This document shows, piece by piece, positions 34,157 to 41,631 of a stretch of DNA of 64,000 nucleotides. Origin of the DNA: an uncultured Oscillospiraceae bacterium (GTDB taxonomy: Bacteria > Bacillota > Clostridia > Oscillospirales > Ruminococcaceae); NCBI GenBank assembly GCA_905197685.1, contig CAJJZS010000007.1:1-64000 (forward strand), written 5' to 3'. Position numbers and translations under genes: made by a program. The notes beneath the pieces are model-generated. The model was not told the DNA's origin, did no database searches, and saw only the letters and a program-made list of their open reading frames with translations. Within the stretch, counting starts at the first letter, position 1. Every line of letters starts with the position of its first letter.

Positions 34157-34207
34157 AAGATTCACCCCCTTTCACATTTAAAAAAGATACAAACTCCATA
34201 CACCGTC

Positions 34208-34236
34208 AGTATAACACCTTTTGCGTCAAAACACCA
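34208..34236 (-). promoter_or_regulatory. Activator-type promoter of the peptide gene
   Basis: On the minus strand TATACT (plus 34208-34213) has a very poor -35 (TGGTGT, plus 34231-34236) at 17 bases. The palindrome begins two bases upstream of it. The leader would be about 45 bases. Confidence 0.5.
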
Positions 34237-34238
34237 TA

Positions 34239-34269
34239 ACAGTTGTGTTAGATTTTATAACAGAACTGT
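34239..34269. promoter_or_regulatory. 31-bp near-perfect palindrome, candidate operator of the HTH-TPR regulator
   Basis: Arms ACAGTTGTGTTA (34239-34250) and TAACAGAACTGT (34258-34269) match at 11 of 12 positions around seven bases. The centre is midway between two opposed weak -35 boxes (minus 34231-34236, plus 34272-34277), so one bound dimer could activate both the peptide gene and the protease gene. Binding by the neighbouring regulator is inferred. Confidence 0.65.
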
Positions 34270-34271
34270 CG

Positions 34272-34300
34272 TAGACTTTTGAAAAAGAAGGTGCTATGAT
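34272..34300 (+). promoter_or_regulatory. Activator-type promoter of the protease gene
   Basis: TAGACT (34272-34277), 17 bases, TATGAT (34295-34300). The -35 is imperfect and lies two bases from the palindrome. Confidence 0.5.
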
Positions 34301-34377
34301 ATAGGCAAATAAATCATTATTAGCAGATTTTATAAAAGACAAAAACATATTGTTGATTTTAAGGGAGGAATTATGCT

Positions 34378-35019
34378 ATGAAAAGGTTTTTTAGTTCATT
34401 GTTAATTTTGGTTATGTTATTGACAAGCTCTCTTTATGGATTTGCAGATGGTCCTATTATTGGAGAAAGTATGTCAAAAGATGAAGGACGCTATATTCTT
34501 TCTAATCCTGTTCCATTGGATGTAACAGAATATGCGAAAGAATGGTTTGAAAATGTAGATATTAGTTGGGCTGAGGATATGGGATTAGGAGATAAAGTTT
34601 CAGAGTTAAAATTAGGTTCTGGTTTTGACATTCTTTCATATGATACCGGCTTAGCTGTGGAAATTTATTATTTCCCAGTAATGTATCACGAAAAGATAGA
34701 AGGATTTTTTGCGATTATTCCCAATAATGAAAAATATGATGTTCAATCAGGATATGTTTATTTGGCAAAACCACTAAATCAAGTGGATTTGTCCTCAGAT
34801 AATCCAGTGCGTTTGGTGGCTTCTGAAGATGCAATTTATGCAGTTGATACTAAGAATGAAGTGACTGTTTTATATGAGGAAATATTGGCTGATAAAGAAA
34901 GAATGCAGGAACAAGTAAAAGTTCTTTTGGAATCTCCTAATTGGTTGAAAGAAAGTGAAACAGTAAATTTAACAAAAATTGTGGCAGAATCATTTAATCT
35001 AAAAGATTCTCTTTCTTAA
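34378..35019 (+). CDS. Secreted protease pro-region (N-terminal part of an interrupted papain-like protease)
   Basis: 213 residues with a clear signal peptide (MKRFFSSLLILVMLLTSSLY, then GFADG with likely cleavage after ADA-like FAD) and a soluble part of about 190 residues without a catalytic motif. It ends at TAA 35017-35019, but the same frame continues for 175 codons into a cysteine protease domain. It is therefore most likely the pre-pro part of one 388-residue enzyme broken by a nonsense codon. Alone it would be a secreted propeptide, possibly an inhibitor. GGGAGG lies eight to nine bases before the ATG. Transcription from the promoter at 34272 beside the palindrome links it to the HTH-TPR regulator. 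Confidence 0.7.
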   Translation: MKRFFSSLLILVMLLTSSLYGFADGPIIGESMSKDEGRYILSNPVPLDVTEYAKEWFENVDISWAEDMGLGDKVSELKLGSGFDILSYDTGLAVEIYYFPVMYHEKIEGFFAIIPNNEKYDVQSGYVYLAKPLNQVDLSSDNPVRLVASEDAIYAVDTKNEVTVLYEEILADKERMQEQVKVLLESPNWLKESETVNLTKIVAESFNLKDSLS

Positions 35020-35052
35020 ATAGAGGAAAGGGCATCCTCAAAAAAGTTAAGT

Positions 35053-35544
35053 GTGGCAAAATTAAAAAATCGCTCGGTTAGTGGGAGAGGTGTATGTTGG
35101 GCAGCAACAGCAGCATCATGTATTGATTATTATGAAGATGGAGTAGCTGATACATCGTATGCAGAACAATTGATGGATGATTTGATTGAGGATAGGCAAA
35201 ACAATAATAATGGTTCAACAGCCTCTGGAACAGTAGAGGTAAAAGAGTATATTAAGCAATATTGTCCGGATTTAAGTGTTTCTTCTACAAATAAAATTTC
35301 TTATGATGAAACAAAATCATATATTAACGCACATCATCCGATGTATACATCGTGGTCTAACACTTCAAATGATGCAGGGCATGCAATTGTTTTATGTGGA
35401 TACAGAATGGATTCGGGAAAACAGCAAATGTACTTAATGGATCCTAATTTTACAGAAGGCTATCAAACTTGTACTTTTGGAGAGAATTATAAAACACCAA
35501 ACGGTTCAAGCTATAGATGGAAACAGACAATAACTGTAGAATAG
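35053..35544 (+). CDS. Papain-like (C39/C47-type) cysteine protease domain, downstream of an in-frame stop
   Basis: 163 residues in the same frame as the preceding pro-region. The core reads KNRSVSGRGVCWAATAASCI (catalytic Cys), then DAGHAIVLCGYR (catalytic His) and YLMDPNF (Asn/Asp), the triad of papain-like bacterial proteases such as staphopain and Peptidase_C39-like enzymes. The GTG at 35053 is the first plausible start but has no ribosome site at proper distance (GAGGAAAGGG ends 22 bases before). It has no signal peptide. Either UAA readthrough, a recent loss-of-function mutation or a separately made domain must be assumed. The catalytic residues remain intact, so decay, if any, is recent. 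Confidence 0.7.
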   Translation: MAKLKNRSVSGRGVCWAATAASCIDYYEDGVADTSYAEQLMDDLIEDRQNNNNGSTASGTVEVKEYIKQYCPDLSVSSTNKISYDETKSYINAHHPMYTSWSNTSNDAGHAIVLCGYRMDSGKQQMYLMDPNFTEGYQTCTFGENYKTPNGSSYRWKQTITVE

Positions 35545-35588
35545 TTTTGAAGAAACCTTGCAAGAATATCGCCGTTAAATGACACTAT

Positions 35589-35625
35589 AAAAGGGACAGG
35601 TTTATAAAATCTGTCCCTTTTAAAA
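35589..35625 (+). terminator. Terminator of the protease gene
   Basis: AAAAGGGACAG/CTGTCCCTTTT stem 45 bases past the stop. Its presence after the second half shows that both halves belong to one transcription unit. Confidence 0.8.
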
Positions 35626-35651
35626 TAAAGTCGGGAAAGGAGAACGGGAAA

Positions 35652-36593
35652 ATGAAAAAACAAAAGAGAAAAAATGCGGTGATTTTTGCAGTGGGAATCC
35701 TTGTTGTCCTGCTTGTTGCGCTCGGATTGGTATTTTTACAAGGCAATAAAAATCTGCTTGACCCGCAGCAGATAACAAGCGTTTTGCTGACAGAAGAAAG
35801 CGGGATTGAGCAGAAATTAGACCCGCAGCAGACCGAGCAGCTCGCACAGATGGTGAATGTCGCCCTGAAACAAAAGGGGAGCGATTTTTCGGGAGAGCAG
35901 GCAAAGGTAACGGCGATTGTCACCCAAAACGGGCAGGAACAAACAGAGCTTGCTTTTGATGAAAAACAGTTGTTTTATGTGGGAAAAACATATCCTTTCC
36001 CGCAGGAAGAAGTGCAGATTGCCGCAGATTTTGTAACCCACTTTGAAGAGGAAAAGCAAAAATTAGAAGAAGAACACAAAGCAGAGGAAGCGAAGAAGGC
36101 GGAGGAACAGCGCAAAGCAGAGGAAGCAAAGAAAGCGGAAGAACAGCGCAAAGCGGAGGAAGCAAAGAAAGCAGAAGAACAGCGCAAAGCAGAAGAAGCA
36201 AAGAAAGCAGAAGAACAGCGCAAAGCAGAAGAAGCAAAGAAGGCGGAAGAACAGCGCAAAGCGGAGGAAGCAAAGAAAGCAGAAGAACAGCGCAAAGCAG
36301 AAGAAGCAAAGGAGGCGGAGGAACAGCGTAAAGCGCAAGCTGCAACACCGGAAAGCGCTGCCGAAACCTCTGATGAAGGAAATGCAAACAGTTCCGGCAA
36401 TTTGGGAGAAGAGGATAACATCATTGCCTATGAGCCGTCTGCTCCCGATGACGTAGATGAGCCGCAGGATAGTTCTTCGGAAGATGAAGAAATTTATATT
36501 GTTGATAATTTCGGAAATATAGAAAAAATTGAACCGTCAGGAAAGCCTTCGTACAGTCCGCCCAAACCGCCCCCGAATCGTAAAGAAAAATAA
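35652..36593 (+). CDS. Membrane-anchored protein with seven 12-residue KAEEAKKAEEQR repeats
   Basis: A 313-residue protein: basic start, one membrane helix (AVIFAVGILVVLLVALGLVF, residues 9-28), a small extracytoplasmic domain (about 35-135), then the repeat helix (about 143-226, TolA-like, strongly charged, probably a long single alpha-helix), and an acidic, proline-rich tail ending SYSPPKPPPNRKEK. I do not recognise the family. It may span the cell wall to present the C-terminus. GGAGAACGGG before the ATG. It is followed by another repeat-rich surface lipoprotein. Confidence 0.75.
   Translation: MKKQKRKNAVIFAVGILVVLLVALGLVFLQGNKNLLDPQQITSVLLTEESGIEQKLDPQQTEQLAQMVNVALKQKGSDFSGEQAKVTAIVTQNGQEQTELAFDEKQLFYVGKTYPFPQEEVQIAADFVTHFEEEKQKLEEEHKAEEAKKAEEQRKAEEAKKAEEQRKAEEAKKAEEQRKAEEAKKAEEQRKAEEAKKAEEQRKAEEAKKAEEQRKAEEAKEAEEQRKAQAATPESAAETSDEGNANSSGNLGEEDNIIAYEPSAPDDVDEPQDSSSEDEEIYIVDNFGNIEKIEPSGKPSYSPPKPPPNRKEK
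36078..36329 (+). repeat. Seven tandem 36-bp coding repeats
   Basis: Each 36-base unit encodes KAEEAKKAEEQR (the last has KEAEEQR). Units differ mainly at silent A/G positions (GCA/GCG, GAA/GAG), so the protein sequence is kept while DNA drifts. Copy number is likely to vary between strains by slippage. Confidence 0.92.
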
Positions 36594-36747
36594 AATTGAT
36601 AACAGGCAAGAGAGCAAGAATATCTCCCTTGCCCTGCTCTTGTGCAAAACAGAAAATTACCGATGATATGTTGGTGAGTTCTGCGAATTGTTTTACAATG
36701 CTCACTATGCTATAATGGGGAAAATATCACAGAGGGGAGAACAGAGC

Positions 36748-37521
36748 ATGAAGAAATGGCTTGCAGTTTTGATGAGTTTTATGATGATAACCGCATTTTC
36801 TGCCTGTCAGTCGAGGGAAGAGCAGCCGACTGCGCAGCCGGAAAAAGAGGAAGAAATAGAAGAAGTGAAAACCGATGAGGAGATAGCAGAACCGGAACAG
36901 CCGAACGAGGAGCAGTCGAAGCAACCGGAGGAAAAAGAGGATTCGCAAACAAAACCGGAAGAACAACCGGCTGTCCCGGAAAAGATAGAGAACAAACCGG
37001 CAGAAGAATCGAAGCGGGAAGAACAGCCGACAGCCCCGCAAAAAACAGAGAGCAAACCGGCAGAACAACCGAAGCCGGAAGAACAGCCGACAGTCCCGCA
37101 AAAAACAGAGAGCAAACCGGCAGAACAACCGAAGCCGGAAACAAAACCGACAGCCGCAGAGATAAAAAGCCGATTTTCGGAGATTGAAGTTTATGTGGCA
37201 GGCGGCGAGGACGGCGGTTTAAATTATAACTTAGATGCAAAAGCAAGCCAAGAACTGCTGGAACGCCTCCCTTTTGACCAAATGGTATTGTCGGAGAAAA
37301 AGGAAGATTTGAGCGATTTTGATATGTCAAGCGGTAATTTTGTTCGTTTAACAAGCTCCGATATGAATACATTGGCGTTTTATCAAAGCAAAGAGCAGGT
37401 ATTATGCGTAGTGAATGATCAGAACAGTTACTATGACCCGCCGCAGGGAATTTACGATACGGCTCTTGCCCTTGCAAAAGAGTTTAGCGCAAAAGCCCTG
37501 CCGGACGGAACATGGAGCTGA
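36748..37521 (+). CDS. Surface lipoprotein with 20-residue Pro/Glu/Lys repeats
   Basis: A 257-residue protein with a lipobox (ITAFSACQ, cysteine at residue 20). Residues 22-140 are an extended stalk rich in E, P, K and Q, including three 20-residue repeats ending NKPAEESKRE or SKPAEQPKPE. The C-terminal 115 residues form a small unrecognised domain (EIEVYVAGGEDGG, LAFYQSKEQVLCVVNDQN). GAGGGGAGA precedes ATG 36748. The layout of anchor, stalk and small domain resembles the preceding gene with a different anchor, and the pair may act together. Confidence 0.78.
   Translation: MKKWLAVLMSFMMITAFSACQSREEQPTAQPEKEEEIEEVKTDEEIAEPEQPNEEQSKQPEEKEDSQTKPEEQPAVPEKIENKPAEESKREEQPTAPQKTESKPAEQPKPEEQPTVPQKTESKPAEQPKPETKPTAAEIKSRFSEIEVYVAGGEDGGLNYNLDAKASQELLERLPFDQMVLSEKKEDLSDFDMSSGNFVRLTSSDMNTLAFYQSKEQVLCVVNDQNSYYDPPQGIYDTALALAKEFSAKALPDGTWS
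36961..37140 (+). repeat. Three tandem 60-bp coding repeats
   Basis: Bases 37021-37080 and 37081-37140 differ at a single base; 36961-37020 is a diverged third copy. The near-identity of the last two points to a recent duplication. Confidence 0.9.
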
Positions 37522-37596
37522 CGGACTGAATCAAAAAGCAATTCTATTTGGATTCAGCCTTGTATAAAATGATCTGATGAAAGAAAGGAAACCTCG

Positions 37597-37632
37597 ATGA
37601 AAAAGATTACGATTTTCGGGTATGTGTTCTAA
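37597..37632 (+). other. Possible 11-residue leader peptide or gene remnant
   Basis: ATG to TAA encodes MKKITIFGYVF, with GAAAGGAAA before it, followed by a terminator hairpin at 37649-37674. It may be the start of a deleted gene or a leader peptide. No more can be said from sequence. Confidence 0.25.
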
Positions 37633-37648
37633 CAAAAGACAATGAAAA

Positions 37649-37676
37649 AGCAAGGGGAAAATATCCCCTTGCTTTG
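37649..37676 (+). terminator. Terminator before the ABC exporter gene
   Basis: AAGCAAGGGGA pairs with TCCCCTTGCTT across a short loop. Confidence 0.65.
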
Positions 37677-37734
37677 CTGTACCCTAAAATCAAAAATCAA
37701 TGAAAGTTCCCCAATTATTCTAAAAAGATAGTTT

Positions 37735-37748
37735 ATTTCCCAGGAAAT
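37735..37748. promoter_or_regulatory. ATTTCC(C/G)(A/G)GGAAAT palindrome upstream of the ABC exporter
   Basis: ATTTCCCAGGAAAT lies 52 bases before the exporter start. The exact palindrome ATTTCCCGGGAAAT recurs inside the gene (39132-39145) and just after it (39473-39486); a variant is at 12742-12755. May be a regulator site or an intergenic repeat. Confidence 0.4.
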
Positions 37749-37799
37749 GATAAGTTTTCCAAAATGAAACTGCAAAAGGGGAAAACAGAGGTGACTGAA

Positions 37800-39467
37800 A
37801 TGTTAAAATATACAGATAAAAAGGGAACGCTGGCTGCTACCCTATTCTTTACCGTCGGTTATATTTTTTGTAATGTTCGCTATCCGTTGATTGTGCAAAA
37901 GATTGTGGACACCGTTGCGTCGGGAGAAGGCGGCGAGCGATTGGAAACGATTTTTCCGCTTTTCTTTGCCTTGCTTTTGGTAATTGTTTTACTGATTTTT
38001 TGCTGCCGCGGGCAGGAATTGTTTCAAACAAAGTATCTCAATCAGGTGCGAAGTTTTTACCGTGTTGGCATGACGGACGGAATTTTTGCTCGGTTTCGGG
38101 AAGGGATTTCTTCCCAACAGGAGGCAGAACTGCTTTCGGTATTCAATAATGATATTCCGATGATTTGCAGCGATTATTATGAAACGGGACTGAATATCTT
38201 TTATTCGGCGGTGATGATTCTTTTTTCTCTTTCCGCTTTAGTGCAGATTAACATTTGGATGATGCTGTTGATTCTGCTCAATTTTGTGCTGTTGGCAATT
38301 GTGCCGCATCTTTTTAAAAAGAAATTGCAGCAGAAAAAAGGGGAAATTTCCGACACCCTCAAACACTTTAATCTTTGTATTAAGGATTATATTTTTTGCT
38401 TGCCGATGACTCGCGCTTGTCTTGCATATCGCCAGATGCGCGAACGGGTGAAATGCAGCAGTGACCAAAACGATGAAGCAACCTATTCCCACGAAAAAGT
38501 ACAGGCAAATGCCAATCTTTTCAGTATGCTTGTGGGGTATTCCAATGATTTTCTGGTGGTTTTGATAGGAGTTTGGCTGATTTTTCAAGGCAAAATGACG
38601 GTGGGCGCGTTGCTTGCGGTGATTCAGATTTCCGGTTTGTTGGCAAATCCAATTACCACGATTTCTTATCAGATTGTTACAAGGAAAGCGGTTTTACCGC
38701 TCAAACAAAAGGTGGAGCAGATGATGCAGACCCCGTCCGACAACTTGGAGCATGGAAAAACGCTTTCTCAGATTGATCGAATTTCACTGAAGAATGTTGG
38801 CGTGAATCGGGGAGAGGACTGTGTTTTGCATGATATTTCTCTGGATCTGGAATATGGGAAGAAATATCTGTTAGTCGGCAAAAACGGAAGCGGAAAAAGC
38901 ACCTTGCTCAAGCTGATTCACGGCGATATTTTAGCGGACAGCGGGGAAATTATGATAGATTCTTCTCCGATTGACCAGGTATCATTCCGAGATTATTACC
39001 GATTAGAGTCGATTGTTTATCAGCAAAATTATCTGTTTAATGACAGCGTTAAGAATAATATTACGCTCTTTCAACCATATCAACAGGAAAGGTTGGAGGA
39101 ATTGATACAGCAGTTGGATTTGCATCAGTTGATTTCCCGGGAAATATCGGAAATTGACCGCCTTTCCGGAGGGGAAAAACAGCGGATTGTATTGGCAAGA
39201 GCGCTTTTAAAAAATCCTCGTTTCTTGCTGTTAGATGAGGCGTTTTCTGCCCTTGACAGCCAACGCAGAGAGCAGACAGAACGACAGATTCTAAACCAAA
39301 GCGGCGCAGTAATCAATATTTCTCACAGTTACTGTCTGGAAAATATGGAACGATATGACGAAATTATTGTTTTAGAAAATGGGACAATTCTGGAAAAAGG
39401 CAAATATTCCGAACTGTCAACGAATGTGAAAGAACTCTTTTGCGTTGAGGAAAAAGCTGCTTTTTAA
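37800..39467 (+). CDS. ABC exporter, fused permease and ATPase
   Basis: The 555-residue half-transporter has about six helices (1-310) and an ATPase domain: Walker A VGKNGSGKST, Q-loop VYQQNYLF, signature RLSGGEKQRIVLARALL, Walker B FLLLDEAFSALDSQ and H-loop NISHSY. The type exports peptides, lipids or drugs as a dimer. ATG 37800 is chosen because GAGGTGA is five bases upstream; an ATG at 37764 lacks a site. No peptidase C39 domain is present. It lies 2.3 kb from the secreted-peptide locus, so a role in pheromone export is only a possibility. Confidence 0.88.
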   Translation: MLKYTDKKGTLAATLFFTVGYIFCNVRYPLIVQKIVDTVASGEGGERLETIFPLFFALLLVIVLLIFCCRGQELFQTKYLNQVRSFYRVGMTDGIFARFREGISSQQEAELLSVFNNDIPMICSDYYETGLNIFYSAVMILFSLSALVQINIWMMLLILLNFVLLAIVPHLFKKKLQQKKGEISDTLKHFNLCIKDYIFCLPMTRACLAYRQMRERVKCSSDQNDEATYSHEKVQANANLFSMLVGYSNDFLVVLIGVWLIFQGKMTVGALLAVIQISGLLANPITTISYQIVTRKAVLPLKQKVEQMMQTPSDNLEHGKTLSQIDRISLKNVGVNRGEDCVLHDISLDLEYGKKYLLVGKNGSGKSTLLKLIHGDILADSGEIMIDSSPIDQVSFRDYYRLESIVYQQNYLFNDSVKNNITLFQPYQQERLEELIQQLDLHQLISREISEIDRLSGGEKQRIVLARALLKNPRFLLLDEAFSALDSQRREQTERQILNQSGAVINISHSYCLENMERYDEIIVLENGTILEKGKYSELSTNVKELFCVEEKAAF

Positions 39468-39472
39468 ATGAT

Positions 39473-39486
39473 ATTTCCCGGGAAAT
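39473..39486. promoter_or_regulatory. ATTTCCCGGGAAAT palindrome after the ABC exporter
   Basis: A perfect 14-base palindrome six bases past the stop, followed by a second imperfect copy (TTTCTCAGGAAAT, 39491-39503). See the upstream copy at 37735. Confidence 0.4.
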
Positions 39487-39516
39487 ACAATTTCTCAGGA
39501 AATATCCCTGATAAGA

Positions 39517-39575
39517 AATCCCCGTCGAGATGCTTCCTTTCGCTTTAAGCATCTTGACGGGGATTGTATTTTTAT
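39517..39575. terminator. Terminator between the ABC exporter and GH20 genes
   Basis: AATCCCCGTC-g-AGATGCTT pairs with AAGCATCT-t-GACGGGGATT, with a T-run on the plus side. Confidence 0.8.
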
Positions 39576-39604
39576 ATCGCTGTTTTTAATCAGAAAAATT
39601 TCGA

Positions 39605-41467
39605 TTACAGACTGCGCAGCCAATCTGCGTACCAGCAGAAAATTTCTGTAATGCGAAACAGTTCCGATTCCTTGCTGACTGTACGCCACAGTTTTTTGTA
39701 GTGGTACAGCCATTCTTCCAACTGCTGCGCAAGCAAATTAGGGGAACAGTCGGGCGAAGAATTCAAATATTGTGTTTTAGTAGTCGCTGCGCCAAGCTGA
39801 TTGAGCAGAATACAACCGTCAAGCGTAAGAGCGTAAGCGTTGATTAACTCTTTTCCATACGCAGTGGAATGAACTGCCAGTTGTAGCAGTTCCCGTTGGA
39901 TTTTACCGAGAGTATCATTACTGTTGCCGAGCTGTTCAACAAGCTGCGGAGAAGAGAATTTTGCATCGACAAAGCGTTTGACACCCTCGGTTCCTTTTTG
40001 CTTATGATAAATTTGGTATTCGCGGAAAGCGCAGATTGCCATCCATGGATAAAGGACGAGTGGGTCAATTTGAGCAACTAACGAAGCTGCCTTTTCACAA
40101 TGAGCGCCGAATTCCAAAACAGAAAAGCGAGTGTTGAACTCTTCAAAAGAAAGCGGAATTTTGCTCCATGAACATTGTGCGCCCGCAGCCAGTCCCATCA
40201 GACTGAATTTTGGGTGGGAAATGTGGTGGAAATCTCCCCAATCGGTATTGAGCAAACCAACCGCGTGGAAACGATGCGCAAAATCTGCCATTTTGCTGAT
40301 ATTTTGGTAGGCTTTTTCGACCGAAGGAATCAAGCGTGACCAACTGATAACGCCGGGACAATTATAAAAAACAGCATTTGCATCGGCAAACAGGCGGGTT
40401 TGCTTGTCGGTACAATCGGGAGAATAGTTCCAGTTCAGGAAGGTCATCTCCTTGGGAAGTTCTTCTACAAGATTCGGATACTCGCAGATAATATCTCCCC
40501 ACATCATCGGTTTGCAGCCGATGTCAATGAGGTGATTGCACAGTTTTTTGACAAACTCAATATAGGCTTTGTCTTTTCCGATTTTTTCACAGTATTCTTT
40601 GCTTCTGCCAAGACCGAGGTCAAAGGTTTCGTCAGCGCAGAGATTGAATTTATCGGTGCGGAACAGCGGACGATATTCGTCAATCATGCGGCACACAAAA
40701 GGAAAGCTGTCGGGATTGGTAATATCTAAGGTGTGGTGGTCCTGCTTATCCCACGCATCAAAAGGGTCATCTTCGGAGTGTTCCAGTTCACACAGGTAAG
40801 AAAACTGTTTAGTGCGAAGAACTTTATACAGGTGGCTGAATGTGGAGATGGAAGGAATCAGTTCAATGCCGCGTACATAGCAGTAGTTATCCAGTTCCAT
40901 GATTTCCTGAGGGGTGAGGGGGTCATCGTCACGCCAAACCTCGCTGAAATCGCGGAACAGGTGGGTGTTTTCGATGTACAGCTGAAGTTGGTTTATTTTA
41001 TATTCGGACAGCTTGTCTGCCAATTCCTTTAGGTAGGAAAGGGTAGGAACTCTGCCACGGGTGACATCGTGGTAAAATCCGCGGTAAGGCAGGTCAGGGG
41101 AATCCTCCAAAGATAAAAACGGTACACAGGCTCCGCTCTGTTTCAGAATCTGGATCAGGCTTTGGATTGCCCAAATCAGGCTTTGTTCACAGCAGGAAAT
41201 AGTGATACCTTGCTCGTTGACTGTGATTCGGTAGGATTCGTCTTTTGCGGAGCTAACTTCTAAAAAGATGTCGCCTTTGCGGGGAGAACCGCAGGTGACA
41301 GACAGAGAGAATCCAAGAACATCCCTAATTTTTTGTTCCAAAATCAGAGCGCGTTGGCGGCTGAGCACACCGGCATTGGCAGAAAGGACAATATATGCCC
41401 GATAACTGAGCAGAAAATGCTCCTGTTCCGAGCAGGAAAAGCGGGTAGGGGTTGGCAGAAGATACAT
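39605..41467 (-). CDS. Glycoside hydrolase family 20 beta-N-acetylhexosaminidase
   Basis: A 620-residue cytoplasmic protein without a signal peptide. An N-terminal GH20b-like domain (about 1-110) leads to the barrel beginning YRGFYHDVTRGRVPTLSYLK; the catalytic pair is in FNLCADETFDLG near residue 290 (Asp-Glu of the substrate-assisted mechanism). It would release terminal GlcNAc or GalNAc from imported glycans or wall fragments. AGGAGG before the ATG at 41467 sets the start. It stands alone, so its substrate is not shown by context. Confidence 0.85.
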   Translation of the reverse strand: MYLLPTPTRFSCSEQEHFLLSYRAYIVLSANAGVLSRQRALILEQKIRDVLGFSLSVTCGSPRKGDIFLEVSSAKDESYRITVNEQGITISCCEQSLIWAIQSLIQILKQSGACVPFLSLEDSPDLPYRGFYHDVTRGRVPTLSYLKELADKLSEYKINQLQLYIENTHLFRDFSEVWRDDDPLTPQEIMELDNYCYVRGIELIPSISTFSHLYKVLRTKQFSYLCELEHSEDDPFDAWDKQDHHTLDITNPDSFPFVCRMIDEYRPLFRTDKFNLCADETFDLGLGRSKEYCEKIGKDKAYIEFVKKLCNHLIDIGCKPMMWGDIICEYPNLVEELPKEMTFLNWNYSPDCTDKQTRLFADANAVFYNCPGVISWSRLIPSVEKAYQNISKMADFAHRFHAVGLLNTDWGDFHHISHPKFSLMGLAAGAQCSWSKIPLSFEEFNTRFSVLEFGAHCEKAASLVAQIDPLVLYPWMAICAFREYQIYHKQKGTEGVKRFVDAKFSSPQLVEQLGNSNDTLGKIQRELLQLAVHSTAYGKELINAYALTLDGCILLNQLGAATTKTQYLNSSPDCSPNLLAQQLEEWLYHYKKLWRTVSKESELFRITEIFCWYADWLRSL

Positions 41468-41631
41468 GGTAAATTCCTCCTGATTGGTTAAAATCATTTC
41501 GGAAAAGTATCGGGAACAAGGATATTTTCCGAAATCCGATTAAGATTATTGTACAATACTTTTGAGAAAAAAGGGAGAGGGAAGAGAAAGATTTTTTCAA
41601 TATTTACCATGTTGTACAGCAATAAAGCCTG

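Noticed and set aside
36078..36329. CRISPR array
   Set aside because: The 36-bp repeats are contiguous without spacers and encode a periodic protein segment.
35920..36424. Minus-strand frames of 91-155 codons rich in L, C, A, S and F opposite the KAEE repeats
   Set aside because: These are the antisense reading of the 36-bp repeats, with no start signals.
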